A DNA stretch of 64,000 nt from Punica granatum (GCF_007655135.1 NC_045129.1:5704001-5768000), one strand, 5' to 3'. Counted from the first letter of the stretch, positions 1 through 12,289 are shown. Numbers and translations are program-made. Notes: generated from the sequence alone by a model not told the origin.

Positions 1-2309
1 TCGCGGATTGCTTGGATTTTATCAGGCGGTCTTCGGTTTCTACGGATCAGAGTAGCTCATCACCTAAGGCTGATATATAGAATTTCTTTTTTGTTTTTCC
101 TCCAAATCTTTTTTCGGTGCTTCTGATCGAGGTATATATAGGAATTTTTGTCATTAGTTTCTTTGTGTAAACTACTTAAAACCTGTCGAAGATGATATTT
201 TCTCAAGCCCATTAAGTTAATGAATTGCATTCTTTGGCTGTGAAAATATGGGAAATGATTTCTTTTTTTTTTTTCCCCCTATAGGATCGAGGAAGTTAAG
301 GAATATGTTTGCTCGATATTGAAAGCTAGCATCCAAAACTGGTTTCTAATCTATTTTCTGAAAATCCGATAATAAAATGAGAAAAAGAAAAGAATAAGTT
401 GTCTCCTATACGTACAAAAATACGAACGAAAATTTAAAACGAAAATGTTTTACATAAACTAGTCGCAGTGTAACCTTCTGTTTATTTTAGTCAAGACGTG
501 GTATAAGCATTTTTCTACAAAGACGACTGATGAATTTTACTTGTAATATTGTAACTGCAAAAAACGAAACAAAGGACAAAAATTTCTTCTATGGCATTTA
601 ATTTTCTAATTGCAGTTCTTATTGAAATGTTGAAATTTAGTATAATTATTTATATTCTGGACGTGATGACTGCTCGTTGGGGGTAGCAGTCTTGGGAAGG
701 TAACCTGCTAAATCTTGAGGATGAACATTCTAGCGTTTGAATTATCAGAAAAAAATGTTGCATTATTTAACTTCTTTTACTTTTATTTTTTTCCCATTAC
801 TTGACTAATTAAGGATAAGGAAAAAGGAGGGGGGAAAAAAAAAGAGAATGCGAAAAGACAAACTTGAGTTGAAATTTTAGTACAAAAGACACAATCATAT
901 GTTTCAAACTTTATCAAAGTTCACTTGTGATTCTTCCACTATGATGGCGCCATTTGGATTTCTAATTATAAAACTGCTAACTCATCATGGTCATTACATA
1001 CTCAAATATTATATATTATATATTATATATTATATATTATATATATTTAAGATGCCAGTGTGTCATGTGACATTGTTTGGTATTTTGATTCAATTTCTTA
1101 CGGGATTAAGGTTATGCGTATGCATTTAGGTGGATGATACAATACAATATTTAGTCCATTCATTCTCGAACAGACTGGTAGCTAGGCGGAGGTTCGAATT
1201 TCCAATCCCTCAACCCCTACGAGAGGGGAGTACTTCCACGAAAACATGTTATATCAACGGTCTAAGCTTGATAAATATAACGTGTCTCGCATATCCAAAT
1301 TAATGATTCATGCCGGCACTAAAAGTGGATGGACCGAAGGTATTCCAATACTGTGGCGAAGTTTCTACGCGTGATCGAACGTGTCGGGGTACCCGAACGT
1401 GTGTCATATAACGGGAAATGAGTGAACATTCTGAGGCCCACTTTGCTTCTCTTGTTGGGCCATACTATAGTATCATCCCATTTCGTACATTGGAAAAAAG
1501 AAAATATTCTTATCCCAGCTTCGTAAGAAATTGTGATAAAAGCAAATCGAACAAAGCTTGAGCATCCCTCCCACCATGCACATTGCCGTTTTCTTGTACT
1601 TTTATTTATCTTTCATCCTCAGCCCTCCCAAACACCAATTGTTGATTCCCTGTATAGAAACTTCCTTGGTGCATACATATCCGGAACCCCCCCTCGAATG
1701 ACTGCGACGACGATGAATGAAGCTCTGCGATCCGACTCTGATGAATTAACATGAACAAGTGTGGTTGTTGGGGGCGTCACCCGTCAGGTTCGGTGCAACT
1801 CGGTACATTCTTTGTGGTTGTATCATTACCCAAGCATGAAAGTACGTTACCGAGATATATATATCTTCTGTTTTGTCATATGATCGAATATGATGCATCC
1901 TCTCATCTTAATTGATCGGACATAAATATGCCATTCCATTTCTGATAGCACTGCCCTCCTTGATAATGTATATTATTTGATATAACATTAAGTAATGCTT
2001 CGAATTCGATTCTTGTAAATAGAAAAAATTCATAATTGTAAGAGTTTTATTTCTTATTGAATCAATATAATTCGTCTTGAATTAAATTAGTCAGAACTCG
2101 TTGAACTTTCAAATATTGTGATGATAGACACTAAATTGATATTAGTATTTATAATTTTTATAATTTATAGTTGTTTTTCAGATTATATCCTTTTTTTTAT
2201 TTTTCGGATCATCTCCTTGGTGCAATTGATTTCTCAGCGGGATGCGTTTTGGCGCGTAGAGCGACAGCGTTTCCTTTCTCAGCCCGCCATCCATCCCATC
2301 CCCATTTCG
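1..2309. other. Intergenic region upstream of NTR
   Basis: No gene is recognisable here. The sequence is AT-rich with scattered short open frames that carry no known motif. Around 1005-1047 there is a simple repeat with a 7-base ATATATT-like period. The last ~80 bases before the NTR start become GC-richer, consistent with a 5' UTR. The window edge may cut the 3' flank of an unseen gene. Confidence 0.6.
1005..1047. repeat. AT microsatellite, 7-base period
   Basis: Repeated ATATATT-like units are visible, about six copies. It is likely polymorphic in length. No role is inferred. Confidence 0.8.
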
Positions 2310-4671
2310 ATGAATCGGTGCCCTAACATTTCCTCTCTGCTCAGAAAAGCCCGCCACTTCATCGGCCTCGCTACCACCGCTACCGCCACCGCCACCGCCG
2401 CCGCCACCCTATCCACCTCCACCCCCTCCAAGTCCGCCGCCTCCGCCATGGACGACCTCAAGACCCTCAAGACCCGCCTCTGCATCATCGGGAGCGGCCC
2501 CGCTGCCCACACTGCCGCCATCTATGCCGCCAGGGCGGAGCTGAAGCCCATCCTTTTCGAGGGGTGGATGGCCAACGACATCGCCCCCGGCGGCCAGCTC
2601 ACCACCACCTCCGACGTCGAGAATTTCCCTGGCTTCCCCGAGGGTATACTCGGGATGGAGCTGACAGATCGTTTCCGCGCCCAGTCCGCCCGCTTCGGCA
2701 CCGAGATCTTTACCGAGACGGTCACCAAAGTGGACTTCTCCTCGAGCCCGTTCCAGGTATAGTATGCTATCGACTTGGACGCAAAAGGTTGATACTTGAT
2801 CATGGAATAGAAGGAAAAGAATCCGAATTGAGAAGGAAAATGATTCTTTGAGTGTATCAATGGTTTCGTCCTTTCCACTTTATACAGAATTTCTTTACAT
2901 TTTCGATATATCTTGCAATTGTTAGCGGAATCAACCAAAGAAGTAGCTAATTCATGAGCTTACAGGTCTTTACCGATGCGAAAACCGTTCTTGCTGACGC
3001 GGTGATTGTGTCGACTGGAGCGGTTGCAAAAAGGCTCAACTTCCCGGGCTCAGGTGAAGGTCCAAACGGCTTCTGGAACCGAGGCATATCTGCGTGTGCG
3101 GTCTGTGACGGGGCTGCCCCAATCTTTCGGAATAGGCCATTGGTGGTGATCGGTGGTGGAGATTCAGCCATGGAAGAGGCAAACTTCCTGACCAAGTATG
3201 GGTCGAGAGTGTACATCATCCACCGGCGGGACTCGTTCAGGGCTTCGAAGATTATGCAGAGCAGGGCACTGAGTAACCCCAAGATCGAGGTCGTGTGGAA
3301 CTCTGTTGTGATGGAGGCGTATGGGGATGGGGAGAGAGGGGTTCTAGGGGGACTGAAGGTAAAGAATGTGGTGAGCGGGGAGGTTTCGGATTTGAAGGTT
3401 TCAGGGCTTTTCTTTGCGATTGGGCATGAGCCTGCTACCAAGTTTTTGGATGGGCAGCTGGAGCTTGATTCTGATGGGTATGTCGTGACCAAGCCCGGGA
3501 CAACTCAGACAAGTGTTCGTGGGGTTTTTGCAGCCGGTGATGTTCAGGACAAGAAGTATAGGCAGGCTGTTACTGCTGCTGGCACCGGTTAGTAATTTTT
3601 TCATGCCTATTCCTTTATCAGGTTGTTTTGTTCCGCAATCTGCTATAAATAAGTTGACATAAGAGTTAGTGCTTCAAGGCGATTCTAGTCCCTCTCATTA
3701 GCAGTGGATATTTCGTTCAAAACAATGATATGCTCGACCTTTGAATTTTGAATTGATGATGCTAGCTTAAACCTGAATTCTAAGCATTTCTTTCTAAATA
3801 AAAATGTCCCTTCTTTATGGGAAACCGGAAAACTGAGGCTGATAAAAGGATGTGTCGAAGCGCATAGCTTTGTTTGTAAGCCTTCAGACCTACATCGATC
3901 TCCCATTTTTTTTGGCAAGAACGGCAATGTGCTCCTCATGTTGCTTCATGGTGGTAATCAATCAACTGATTCATCCTGATGAAACCCGAACATACTCTCA
4001 TGTATTTACTTTTGTTTTGTGGGACAAAATTAAGTAAAAGATGTAATTGAATATGACATGTAACCTGACAAGTACCTGGTAGAACTATGCAAATTAAAGG
4101 CTGTTTTGCTGCATCTGTACTTGTCAAACTAGGAAAGTTCTAGGTTGAGGTCTGTCCCCAGAACACGTGGAGGATCTTGAGTTCTTTCATCCTCTCAATA
4201 GGTAGACAGTGAAGCCGTCTCAAGTGTATTGAATTTGCATCTTCCTTGACTATGTTGATTACTATATGATTCTCGACTGATTAGCGTCTTTATGGTGAAT
4301 GCCTAATCTATCTGTGACCCAAGACCTTACTGATATTTTTTAGATGCCCCTGGTTTGCTTAGTGTATATCGGTTAAATATGGCTAGATCCCATCTATTGG
4401 CTTAGAAGTGTAACTTTCTCACTGATCCTAGTTTCTTAAAGAATCTGGTGCATTCCGTGCTTCTGAGCTGAGGTCTCTCCATCTACTGAAATTTACCCCA
4501 ACTTGTTGAACTAGTGAGTTAAGGTTGATTGAGTTCCTGGCATTCAGCTTCTTAATTTTCACATTTTGATTCAGTCTCTTGTGATTTTTATTTGTTGCAG
4601 GGTGCATGGCTGCTTTAGATGCAGAGCATTACTTGCAAGAGATCGGGTCGCAGCAAGGCAAGAGCGACTGA
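2310..4671 (+). CDS. NTR: NADPH-dependent thioredoxin reductase (plant NTRA/NTRB type)
   Basis: FAD enzyme that passes electrons from NADPH to cytosolic and mitochondrial h-/o-type thioredoxins. Exons 2310-2756, 2966-3587 and 4601-4671 join in frame to 379 aa, the usual length for the family. Visible motifs are the FAD-binding GSGPAAHT (about residue 61), the redox-active pair CAVC (C193/C196), the NADPH-binding GGGDSA (about 212) with the downstream HRR phosphate-binding stretch, and the C-terminal FAD motif [11 protein letters not shown]. The C-terminus ends [11 protein letters not shown], near-identical to Arabidopsis NTRs. Residues 1-46 are rich in R, S, T and A with almost no acidic residues, resembling a mitochondrial presequence; a second ATG (2448, M47) would give the cytosolic form. 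The frame stays open upstream to an ATG at 2118, but that stretch is AT-rich and hydrophobic and looks like UTR or promoter. Intron 2 is about 1 kb. The gene is convergent with HMGR. Identity is nearly certain; the start used is inferred. Confidence 0.95.
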
Positions 4672-5727
4672 CTATCTAAGACGAACCCTAAACTTTGATT
4701 TATCCTCGTGTGGACTTAAAGTTGCAACAATGATTAGGGAATCTCCTTGGGTTCCCAACGGCTTCATCTGTATTTGTCTGGTAAATGCTATTGAACAAAC
4801 ACTCTGTGCGGCTCCGATTATTATCTTTCAGAGAAGCTAGTATAATTGGCCATTGCCAACGATACATATTTCGATTGCCTGCTTCCACATCTTGTCTCGT
4901 CGATTGAATGGTATTAAGTGCATAATTCATATTTGTGGTTGTGAGCCTATAAATCGTCTCTACATCCACGGATTAGCAGCTTATGTCATCATAAAGTCGG
5001 CAATAGATTACTCATCTGGGCCGAGTTATTCTGTTGGACCCTTAATTGCTTCCAAGTTCTGGGCCCAGCCTGAAGTTTTGGGCCTGGGCCCTCTCCATGC
5101 GGCCTCTCTCAAGTAGGACTCGACGGACCAGAAACTTTCATGAAAACGTCTACCGATCGGTGTAGTCGTGTGTTATACGTGACCGCTGCGTGTGATACGC
5201 CCTCACGTTTTTGACAACATATGAGTAACATGGATATGGAATCAGGATCGGCGTATTAACACGAACCGGGAGACCCGGGATTCCTAATTTCCGAGGTAAC
5301 TTCTTATCGGGCCACTTGCAACAGTAAGACGGATGGGATTCATAGTGAAATTACAAACGGAAGCAACAACTCTCCCATTCAAGCTTACACTTGTTTGATT
5401 TTTTCTTCATATTCATCTTTTTTTCTTCTTTGAAAAGGCAACTAGATGATCTACCCTCCTCCCACTCGCATGTCTTACGTAAAAAAAAAACAACGAGAGA
5501 CAAGAAATTTGAAAAAAAAAGAAGAAAAAAGAAAAAAAGAGAAAGATCTAGACAATTGAACTCCTTAAGAAGATCTAGACATTCGAACTCTTTGGAATTT
5601 GTTATTTTCCCCATTGAAATATTTCCCTTTCTTTGATATTTCCCGATGATTATATCATTGATCGAGAGACATTGTTCGGTAATCACTAATTAATTAAAGG
5701 GTCTAAATCTGATTATTACGAATCCAT
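4672..5727. other. Shared 3' flank between NTR and HMGR
   Basis: The two genes are tail-to-tail, so this stretch should hold both 3' UTRs and polyadenylation signals. I see no third gene. An A/G-rich tract lies at about 5479-5546, followed by a short direct repeat of agatctagaca (about 5545 and 5570). Confidence 0.6.
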
Positions 5728-8700
5728 TTAGGAGCCATTGATCTTGCTGATGTCTCTGCTAGATCTGTTGTACTTCATGTGGCTCTTGACCAGCTGCCCG
5801 GCTGCAAGGGCAGACATGAGGGAGAGCTCGCCCGCGAGGACGGACCCCGACACTATGGTTGCCAGTAGCCTCGAGTTTGATCCCGGCGAGTCCTTGCTCG
5901 CCCCCTTAACTCCGAGCAGGTTTAAGCAAGCTGATTGCGACGCGAGCTGGGTCCCGCCCCCGACTGTGCCCACCTGAACCATGGCAAAGAAACAGAAATT
6001 AATGCCTAACTGAAACGCACTCTATTAATTAACCAACAGATTGCAAACGAGGGCTCCATTTTTCTTGCCTCTATGATGATAACACTAATTTCATGGAGTC
6101 CTTGGGTCCGAAGACTTCACGATTTGCTCCCTATAGTTTGAGGTATTTCATTTATCTAGGGCCGACCAATGTCAGTGTCCTTATAGTCGACGCGGCCGAC
6201 TGTACTCGTGATGACCATAGATGAGGTACATCAAACCCCTCTCTCCTAGTATGAACATCAACACTAAAATGTTATCAGACTTTTTCAAAATTCCAGCATT
6301 TCTTTTGCTACTCAAGCTGATATTAGAGGATCTTTAGTTCAATATTCCACGCTCAACGACTTGGGTTTCATAATGTTTTCCACTTTCGAACCATTTCGGT
6401 TTACAACTTGGCGGTGTTAGCAATCTGGGACACATTGTAAGATCGAATAACTGTTAGATCATAAGTGCAGGCTGAGACAACTGAGGCTCAAGTTCATGAT
6501 TCGAGACATACGGAGCAAACTTCAGGTTGTAAATTGAATTTTCTATTCCACCCAAAAATAAAAAAGAAGAATTTTCTACATTTGTACCTGCATTTTTTTT
6601 CTTTCTTTATTTAATAAGATTCAAGTCACAGGCAGAACATGACAGGTGGGATTCTATTATTTTGACTTATTAATCTGAACTTTATATAATTGAATTGAAT
6701 AGATACATGTTCTGAAAGTTTCACACCTGTTTGATATATAACATAACATGCAGAGAATCAATAAATTGCTCTGAAAGTACTGTACACGACAAAGAAATTG
6801 GGCAAACTTAACATTTCATGTTGGGGACAGAGCATGCCCTGATTACCTATTTTAAATTTTCGATCAGACGTAAATATTTCAGTATATTGGTTGAAGCTAA
6901 CTTTTATTAGTGAATTTTTTTTACTATGAAGTACTTTTCGTGAATTCTAATTGCTGCAGTATAAGAAAAAAAATTCCACAGCTGCCTACTAATGACACAG
7001 TCTAAAATTAAAAATTACACCTAATCTCATGATTAATTTATTGTATGATTTTTTTTTCTTTTCTAGTATGAAAAGGCAGAATCTTTCTGCAGGTTTGTGT
7101 TTTTCGTTTTTATGTTACAAAATTTGAAGAGTAGGCGATATTATCTATTTTAAATTTCCAATCATATATAAGATACCTCAGTATATTAACTGAACCTAAT
7201 TTTTATTAGTGAATTTTTCTTCTTATAAAGTACTTTAAGTGAATTCTAATTACTGGAGTATAAGAAAAAAATTCCACAGCCCCCTACTAATGACACAGTC
7301 TAAAATTAGAAATTACAACTAATTTCATGATTAATTTATTATCTGATTTTTTTTCCTTTTCTAGTATGAAAAAGGCAGAATCTTTCTGCCAGTTTGTGTT
7401 TTGTCGTTTTTATGTTACACAATATGAAGAGAGTGTGCGATATTATATTTATCTCAACCGTCATCTACGCGTGATCGATACATTGCATGTATCACATATC
7501 ACCGTAAATCATTATTTCAATTCACTGATCATGATTTGAATCGAGATTCATTTATTCTAATTATAAATATATATTATATCTTTAAGTATTAATTATGATA
7601 TTTAATTTAATAGACTTATATTGGATAGATCTATAATATAAGATCACGTTATCTAAAGGCCGTGTTACATACAATAACTATCCGGCCTGATCATAACCTT
7701 CAAATTGTGTATACCAAACTTTAAATATTGCAAGCATTATTACCTCGATGGATGGCATGGTGACGGAGATATGGAGATCCCGACCATTGTTAACGGCCTC
7801 CATCATGGTGATGCAGTGAGAGCTCTCCACGTTCTGGGCAGGGTCCTGCCCGGTGGCAATGTAGATCGCCGAGACGATGTTGCTGGCATGGGCATTGAAC
7901 CCGCCCAGAGACCCCGCAATGGCGGACCCAGTTAGGTTCTTGAGCGTGTTGAGCTCGATGAGGGCGGGCACGGTGGTCTTGAGCACCTTCTTCACCACGT
8001 CCTCCCCGATCACTGCCTCGCACACCACTGATTTCCCCCGCCCCTCTATCCAGTTCACCGCCGCCGGCTTCTTGTCCGAGCAGTAGTTCCCTATATCGAA
8101 CCCAAAACAAGTAGTTTCATTTCAAGCCTCTTAATAAATGACCACGCCGGATGAATTTATCAAACTGATTTATAATTACCCGAGATGCCGATGATGTCCA
8201 TGTCAGGGAAGTCGGACCGGAGGAAGTCGAGGACGTTTTGGACGCCTTTTGAGACCATGTTCATGCCCATGGCATCTCCGGTGCCGCACGTAAACCTCAT
8301 GTACAGATTCTTTCCCGCCACTGCGCATTTTATCCCTTGTAATCTTGCGAACCTGCTGGACCTGCAAATAATTTAATTTCATATCACAAATTAGATTAAA
8401 ATGTCATAACTATTTGCACTTTTAATTACCATGCAAAAGTGTGATTATACCGGGAGTAGTTAATCTTTCGTTTTTTATTTTTTTTATTTTTTTTGGTGTG
8501 TACTTAGGTATTTGGAAGCCTAACAGACCCCGACTAATCCAGTTCGAGCCGGTAGGTCCATTAAAAGGGTAAAAGTCTCTCGGTATGGATTTTCTCCATT
8601 CACAAAACCTGAATTGAGACTTTGTTTAAGAAGAATAAGCGCCGAACCGCTTGAATCAATCTATATCGATATCTATTTTTTTTATTAAGACAATATCACA

Positions 8701-11700
8701 GCTTGTCATGTGACGAAGAAAAATATTTGATTTAGGACAATATTAGCGATGAATGTGTTCTCAGCTGATGGGCTAAATCTAATTCTCTGTTTTTCGGTGC
8801 AGTAAATGTAATTCTCTCCACCAACATGAATTGATTCAATACGTTAAGTGTTTGTTCTCTTTAAATAAGATTTCATATTTGAGTATTGTGAATAAAAAAA
8901 ATCTATGCTGAAATAATTTTATCTCCTTAATCCGACCCAACTCGAACTAAATTAGTTGGGGTCTATTGGACTCCTAAATATAGGATATACACCAAAAAAA
9001 AAAATCTAATTCTCTCTTGAGCCTTAATTGAAGATATTATTTTGTTATATTTCTCACAAAAACTCTAAACACATAATTCTTTTTGGGCTAATTACATAAA
9101 AAGGAATAACCTTTGCTCAAATTTTCAATTATAGCACAACCTTTTAGAAATAGCACATAAATGCACTACTTTTCATTTTAGTCTCAAATTTAGCACACCG
9201 TTAAATATTCCGTCAATTTTAACGGTATTAGTTGATTATGTATTAACTGTGCCACATGTCTCCATATTATTCGATGATTGGACTCCACATTTTTTATTTA
9301 ATAAAAATAAATTTGAAAATAAAAAAAGAAGGGGAATTAGCGGCCGAAGACAAAGGAGACCCGATCGAGGCCACCACTGCTGGCTCGTCGGCCCTCTCCT
9401 CCTTAGCTTTAGCTCGACTCTTCCCCTTTTTCTTTTTTCTTTTTTTAAATTTCAGAATTATTTTTATTAAATAAAAAATGTGGGGTCCACTCATTAAATA
9501 ATATGTTGACACGTGACACTGTTAATGCCTAGTCATCCAATACCATTAGAATTGACGAAATATTCAATGGTGTGCTAGATTTGAGACTAAAATGAAAGGT
9601 CGTGCATTTTTGTGTTATTTCTAAAAGATCATGTTACAATTGAGAATTTGAGCACAAGTCGTGTCTTTTACTTAACTAGCCCATTCCCTTTTAATATATA
9701 TATCGCTTTTGCTAGCAATCAATTTCATGAAAAAACGGGTAGGTATAAGGAAAAATCAGACAAGGCCCCAGTCAAGCGGGCGAAGAGATTGGAGTCAAAT
9801 AAGGATATATCAACATCATAAAATAAATACTGGTTTTGGGAAAAATGGTGAAAATGAAGAAGAAACCCAAGTCAACATCAAGGATTTGGATATGTGACAA
9901 AATTCACGACAGCTCTCGCCTACCAAATTCTATATGATCTTATGTTTGTAGTTATTCAAGCAAAACTTATAACGTCGTCAAGTAAAGTTTGATAATGAAA
10001 TCTTTGTTTTTTGGGGCAAATAGTAAAATGTTTATCATAATATCCTTTTTTATTTTATTTATTTCTAGAGATTTCTTATCCATCAAAAAGTAATTATAAA
10101 AAGTTGCAAGCATAATTAAGTTATGTTAAAATACCTTTTTGGAAATATTATGGGAGACAAGGGTTGTATAGGGCAATGTCGTGCCCGCCTATCATTTTTT
10201 TCCCAATTAATTTTTGAGGAAATCTTGCCAAAGATGTGAAATACTTACTAATTTTCACAAAAATACTAATCCGGAGATGTATTTGTTGGTTTTCTGTTTT
10301 TATTTTTGATTAAATCTCGGTATTTTCTCTCCATCATTAGATACAGATAGAACTATAATTGAAACATAATAGAGGCATGCACAAATAAATACATAAAAAA
10401 AAGTAGAGGTGGATATTACTAAATTTGACACCTAATACGTACTATGTTATATGCAAGTGTTATTGGTATTTTTAGTGATTCACGCAAAAGATTCCATTCT
10501 CTTCATATATGGGACTAAACAAGTTTTATTAATTTTGTTATTTTCTGCATTTCTTGTTTTTTGGTAAGAAATATTCCTCAATTAATCAAATGGTTTTAAT
10601 CATTTAAATAAAAATGTCTTATAAGCCAAAAAAAAAGTGAGAGGGGAGAGAGTGAGGAGTGAGAGAACCGGTTGAAGACAACGGCGAGAGAGTCGAAGTT
10701 GTCGGGCTCCTCTAGGAAGAGCTTCAGCTCAGCGGCCCTCCTGGCGGACCCGAACCGGACCACCGGAGCCCGCGTCATGCCATCCCTCAGCACCGTGCTC
10801 GTGGCCCCACCCGATACATAGATGGCCTTGCAGCCCCGGTTGGTGCTGGCCACGAGGCAGCCCTCCGTGGTGGCCATCGGGACAGTGTACTCCCTCCCGT
10901 CAAGCAACAGCGGGCCCGCCACCCCCACCGGGACCACCACGTACCCCACTGGCATCTCGCAGCATTGCCCTAGCACTGACTCGTAGTCGAACCCATCCAG
11001 GGGCAGGCCTTTCAGTGACTGCCCCGTCAGCCTCTCCACCGCTGCCCGCCTTATCCCAGCCGCCCTCCTGCAGTCCCCGATCTTCGACTCCAAGCTGTAT
11101 GATGGAGTTGAACCCTCCACTACTGACCTCACGATCTCCTCGTCTTCCTGGGAAAGCATCTTCTTCGCCTCTTCTCCTTTATCCGGGCTTATTATCGTCA
11201 GTTGATCGTCGAACACCTTCTCGGCATTTACCACCTGTAAGGTGAGTCAGTTGCATTTATCATCTTAGGATCGTATATGTTCTTACATGATGTCTTGTGC
11301 ATGTTAGGTCATTTCATATCCGCGTAATAGTACAGACAAAACAAAAAATTAATACGATAATCACGTAGTTGGATCACCAACTATGGATGGCATCAAAAGT
11401 AAAACTCGATCATGCGAGTGCTTAGAATTCGAAAAAACTGGTACTGAGTTCGGTTGATGCGAAAATAAAATTTTTGAAAATACGAGTATGGCAGGTAATT
11501 AAGATATAATTTTAACAACCTGAGGGCACATGATAGAGGGCTGCTTGTCTTCTTCGTCCATGTCCCAGCAGGTGTCCTCATGCGAGGGTCGACCAGGGGA
11601 GACGAAGGACAGGACAAAGCCGACCCCGAAAAAGCCGAGGAGGTAGACGACGGAGGCGACAAGGGACACAAGCGCAGCGATCTCGGAGAGGGTGATGACG

Positions 11701-11933
11701 TGGAGAGGGGTGGAAGTGCGGATCTTCTCTCGCCACCGGTGGAGGAGGAAGTAGGCCACAGAGAAGAAGATGGCGAAGAAGACCCCGTTGGTGAGGTAGA
11801 GAGGGAGGGGGAGTGCATCCGACGCCTTGAAGACCGAGGATCCGGGGCACTGCTGGCGGTCGAGTGGATTGAGCGGAGGCTCACCGGCGGCAGCGGCGGA
11901 GGGTGGTGGCGGCGGTCGCCGGTGATCTTTCAT
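5728..11933 (-). CDS. HMGR: 3-hydroxy-3-methylglutaryl-CoA reductase
   Basis: Rate-limiting ER-membrane enzyme of the mevalonate pathway (HMG-CoA + 2 NADPH to mevalonate), feeding sterols and sesquiterpenes. Exons on the minus strand: 11933-11520, 11234-10669, 8361-8180, 8090-7744, 5973-5728, giving 584 aa, the normal plant length. An N-terminal HRRPPPPP stretch precedes two membrane spans (about 44-64 and 83-110), then a variable linker and the catalytic domain. HMG-CoA-binding EMPVGYV (231) and [13 protein letters not shown] (catalytic E262), NADPH-binding DAMGMNM (356) and GTVGGGT (505), catalytic K in SDKK (394/395), D470 in TGQDPAQN and H568 in LVKSHMKYN are all present. S574/S575 in NRSSRD match the site phosphorylated by SnRK1 in Arabidopsis HMGR. 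The first intron (11235-11519) splits the part that is usually one first exon in plant HMGR genes. Introns 2 (2.3 kb) and 4 (1.8 kb) are inflated by repeats. The frame is intact throughout. Confidence 0.96.
6842..7445. repeat. Tandem duplication, about 298-bp unit, in HMGR intron 4
   Basis: Two head-to-tail copies begin attacctatttt (6842) and attatctatttt (7140). Long stretches match, including ctactaatgacacagtctaa and the aaggcagaatctttctgc block. The copies have diverged by scattered substitutions and small indels, so the duplication is not recent. It carries no open frame of note. Confidence 0.9.
8495..8675 (-). mobile_element. SINE-like dispersed repeat, copy in HMGR intron 2
   Basis: Read on the minus strand it runs from caagcggttcggcgcttatt to a tail ending gtacacacc followed by A-rich sequence. 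It aligns through its length with copies at 22160-22315 and 60672-60825 and partly with 8838-9003, 12290-12388 and 56400-56545. The ~180-bp size, A-rich 3' end and weak tRNA-like A/B boxes in the better copies suggest a tRNA-derived SINE; the family name is unknown to me. Confidence 0.65.
8838..9003 (+). mobile_element. SINE-like dispersed repeat, second copy in HMGR intron 2
   Basis: It shares the order of blocks with the neighbouring minus-strand copy: ttctctttaaataagatttc, then tttgagtattgtgaat, a cccaactcgaact block, and an end tatacacc followed by a run of A. It is in the opposite orientation to the copy at 8495-8675, about 160 bp away. It is more diverged in its 5' half. Confidence 0.6.
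9085..9682. mobile_element. Fold-back MITE, Mutator-like, in HMGR intron 2
   Basis: About 598 bp made of two inverted arms of roughly 250 bp (9085-9335 and 9425-9682) around a short GC-richer centre. The ends start gggctaattacataaa on the left and, reversed, gggctagttaagtaaa on the right. Internal blocks such as ttttagaaata and cattttagtctcaaat recur inverted. Flanking 9-mers attcttttt (9076-9084) and attcccttt (9683-9691) match at 7 of 9 positions, consistent with the 9-bp target duplication of Mutator-like elements. It encodes no protein, so it would depend on a transposase elsewhere. Confidence 0.85.
11235..11519 (-). other. Extra intron in HMGR between membrane domain and linker
   Basis: A 285-base intron with a GT donor (CAG|gttgtt) and AG acceptor (ttacag|GTGGTA) joins codons Q138 and V139 in phase 0. 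Stop codons inside prevent read-through. Plant HMGR genes that I know have no intron here. The sequences at the two ends resemble each other (caggttgtt and caggtggta). Confidence 0.8.
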
Positions 11934-12073
11934 GGGGGAAGGTCCGGCGGGGGAGGCACGGATAATATGGGAGGGAGGGAAGGGGAGTTTGTGGTGGCGA
12001 AGGTTGGGTAGGATAAAAATAGAGAAGAAGAGTTTATTTGGGGTTGAAAGGTGAAGCGAAGGTTTAGGATGTT

Positions 12074-12081
12074 CTTTTATA
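12074..12081 (-). promoter_or_regulatory. Probable TATA box of HMGR
   Basis: TATAAAAG on the minus strand, about 140 bases upstream of the HMGR ATG at 11933. The spacing leaves a 5' UTR of about 110 bases. The position and consensus are good, but the transcription start was not observed. Confidence 0.6.
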
Positions 12082-12289
12082 GAAAGAGAGAGACAAATAC
12101 TATAGAGAAGAAGCCCTCTGCAAGTAAGAGAGATGGATAATGAATCAAATCCAATAATTTCATTACCAAAAAAGAATAAAAAGCATACAAAAAAAAATGA
12201 GTTGGTTCACGAAATGGTTTGACATTTATATCTCTTAAATAATAATTTAAATTAGAACACTCTTAATATTGAAAACTCGTACTGAGAAA

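Noticed and set aside
1170..1215. tRNA-like A and B boxes (tggtagctaggcgg, ggttcgaatttcc)
   Set aside because: The two boxes are almost adjacent and no cloverleaf can be formed; at best a scrap of a tRNA-derived repeat.
2118..2309. In-frame upstream extension of NTR starting at an ATG at 2118
   Set aside because: The added 64 residues are very AT-rich and hydrophobic, unlike any NTR leader, and the base composition changes sharply just before 2310.
7678..8110. Alternative minus- and plus-strand frames over HMGR exon 4
   Set aside because: Only the frame giving [10 protein letters not shown] and TGQDPAQN is homologous to HMGR; the others are shadows.
11580..12011. 143-codon open frame on the plus strand
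   Set aside because: It is antisense to HMGR exon 1, whose GC-rich codons leave the opposite strand open; it has no recognisable domain.
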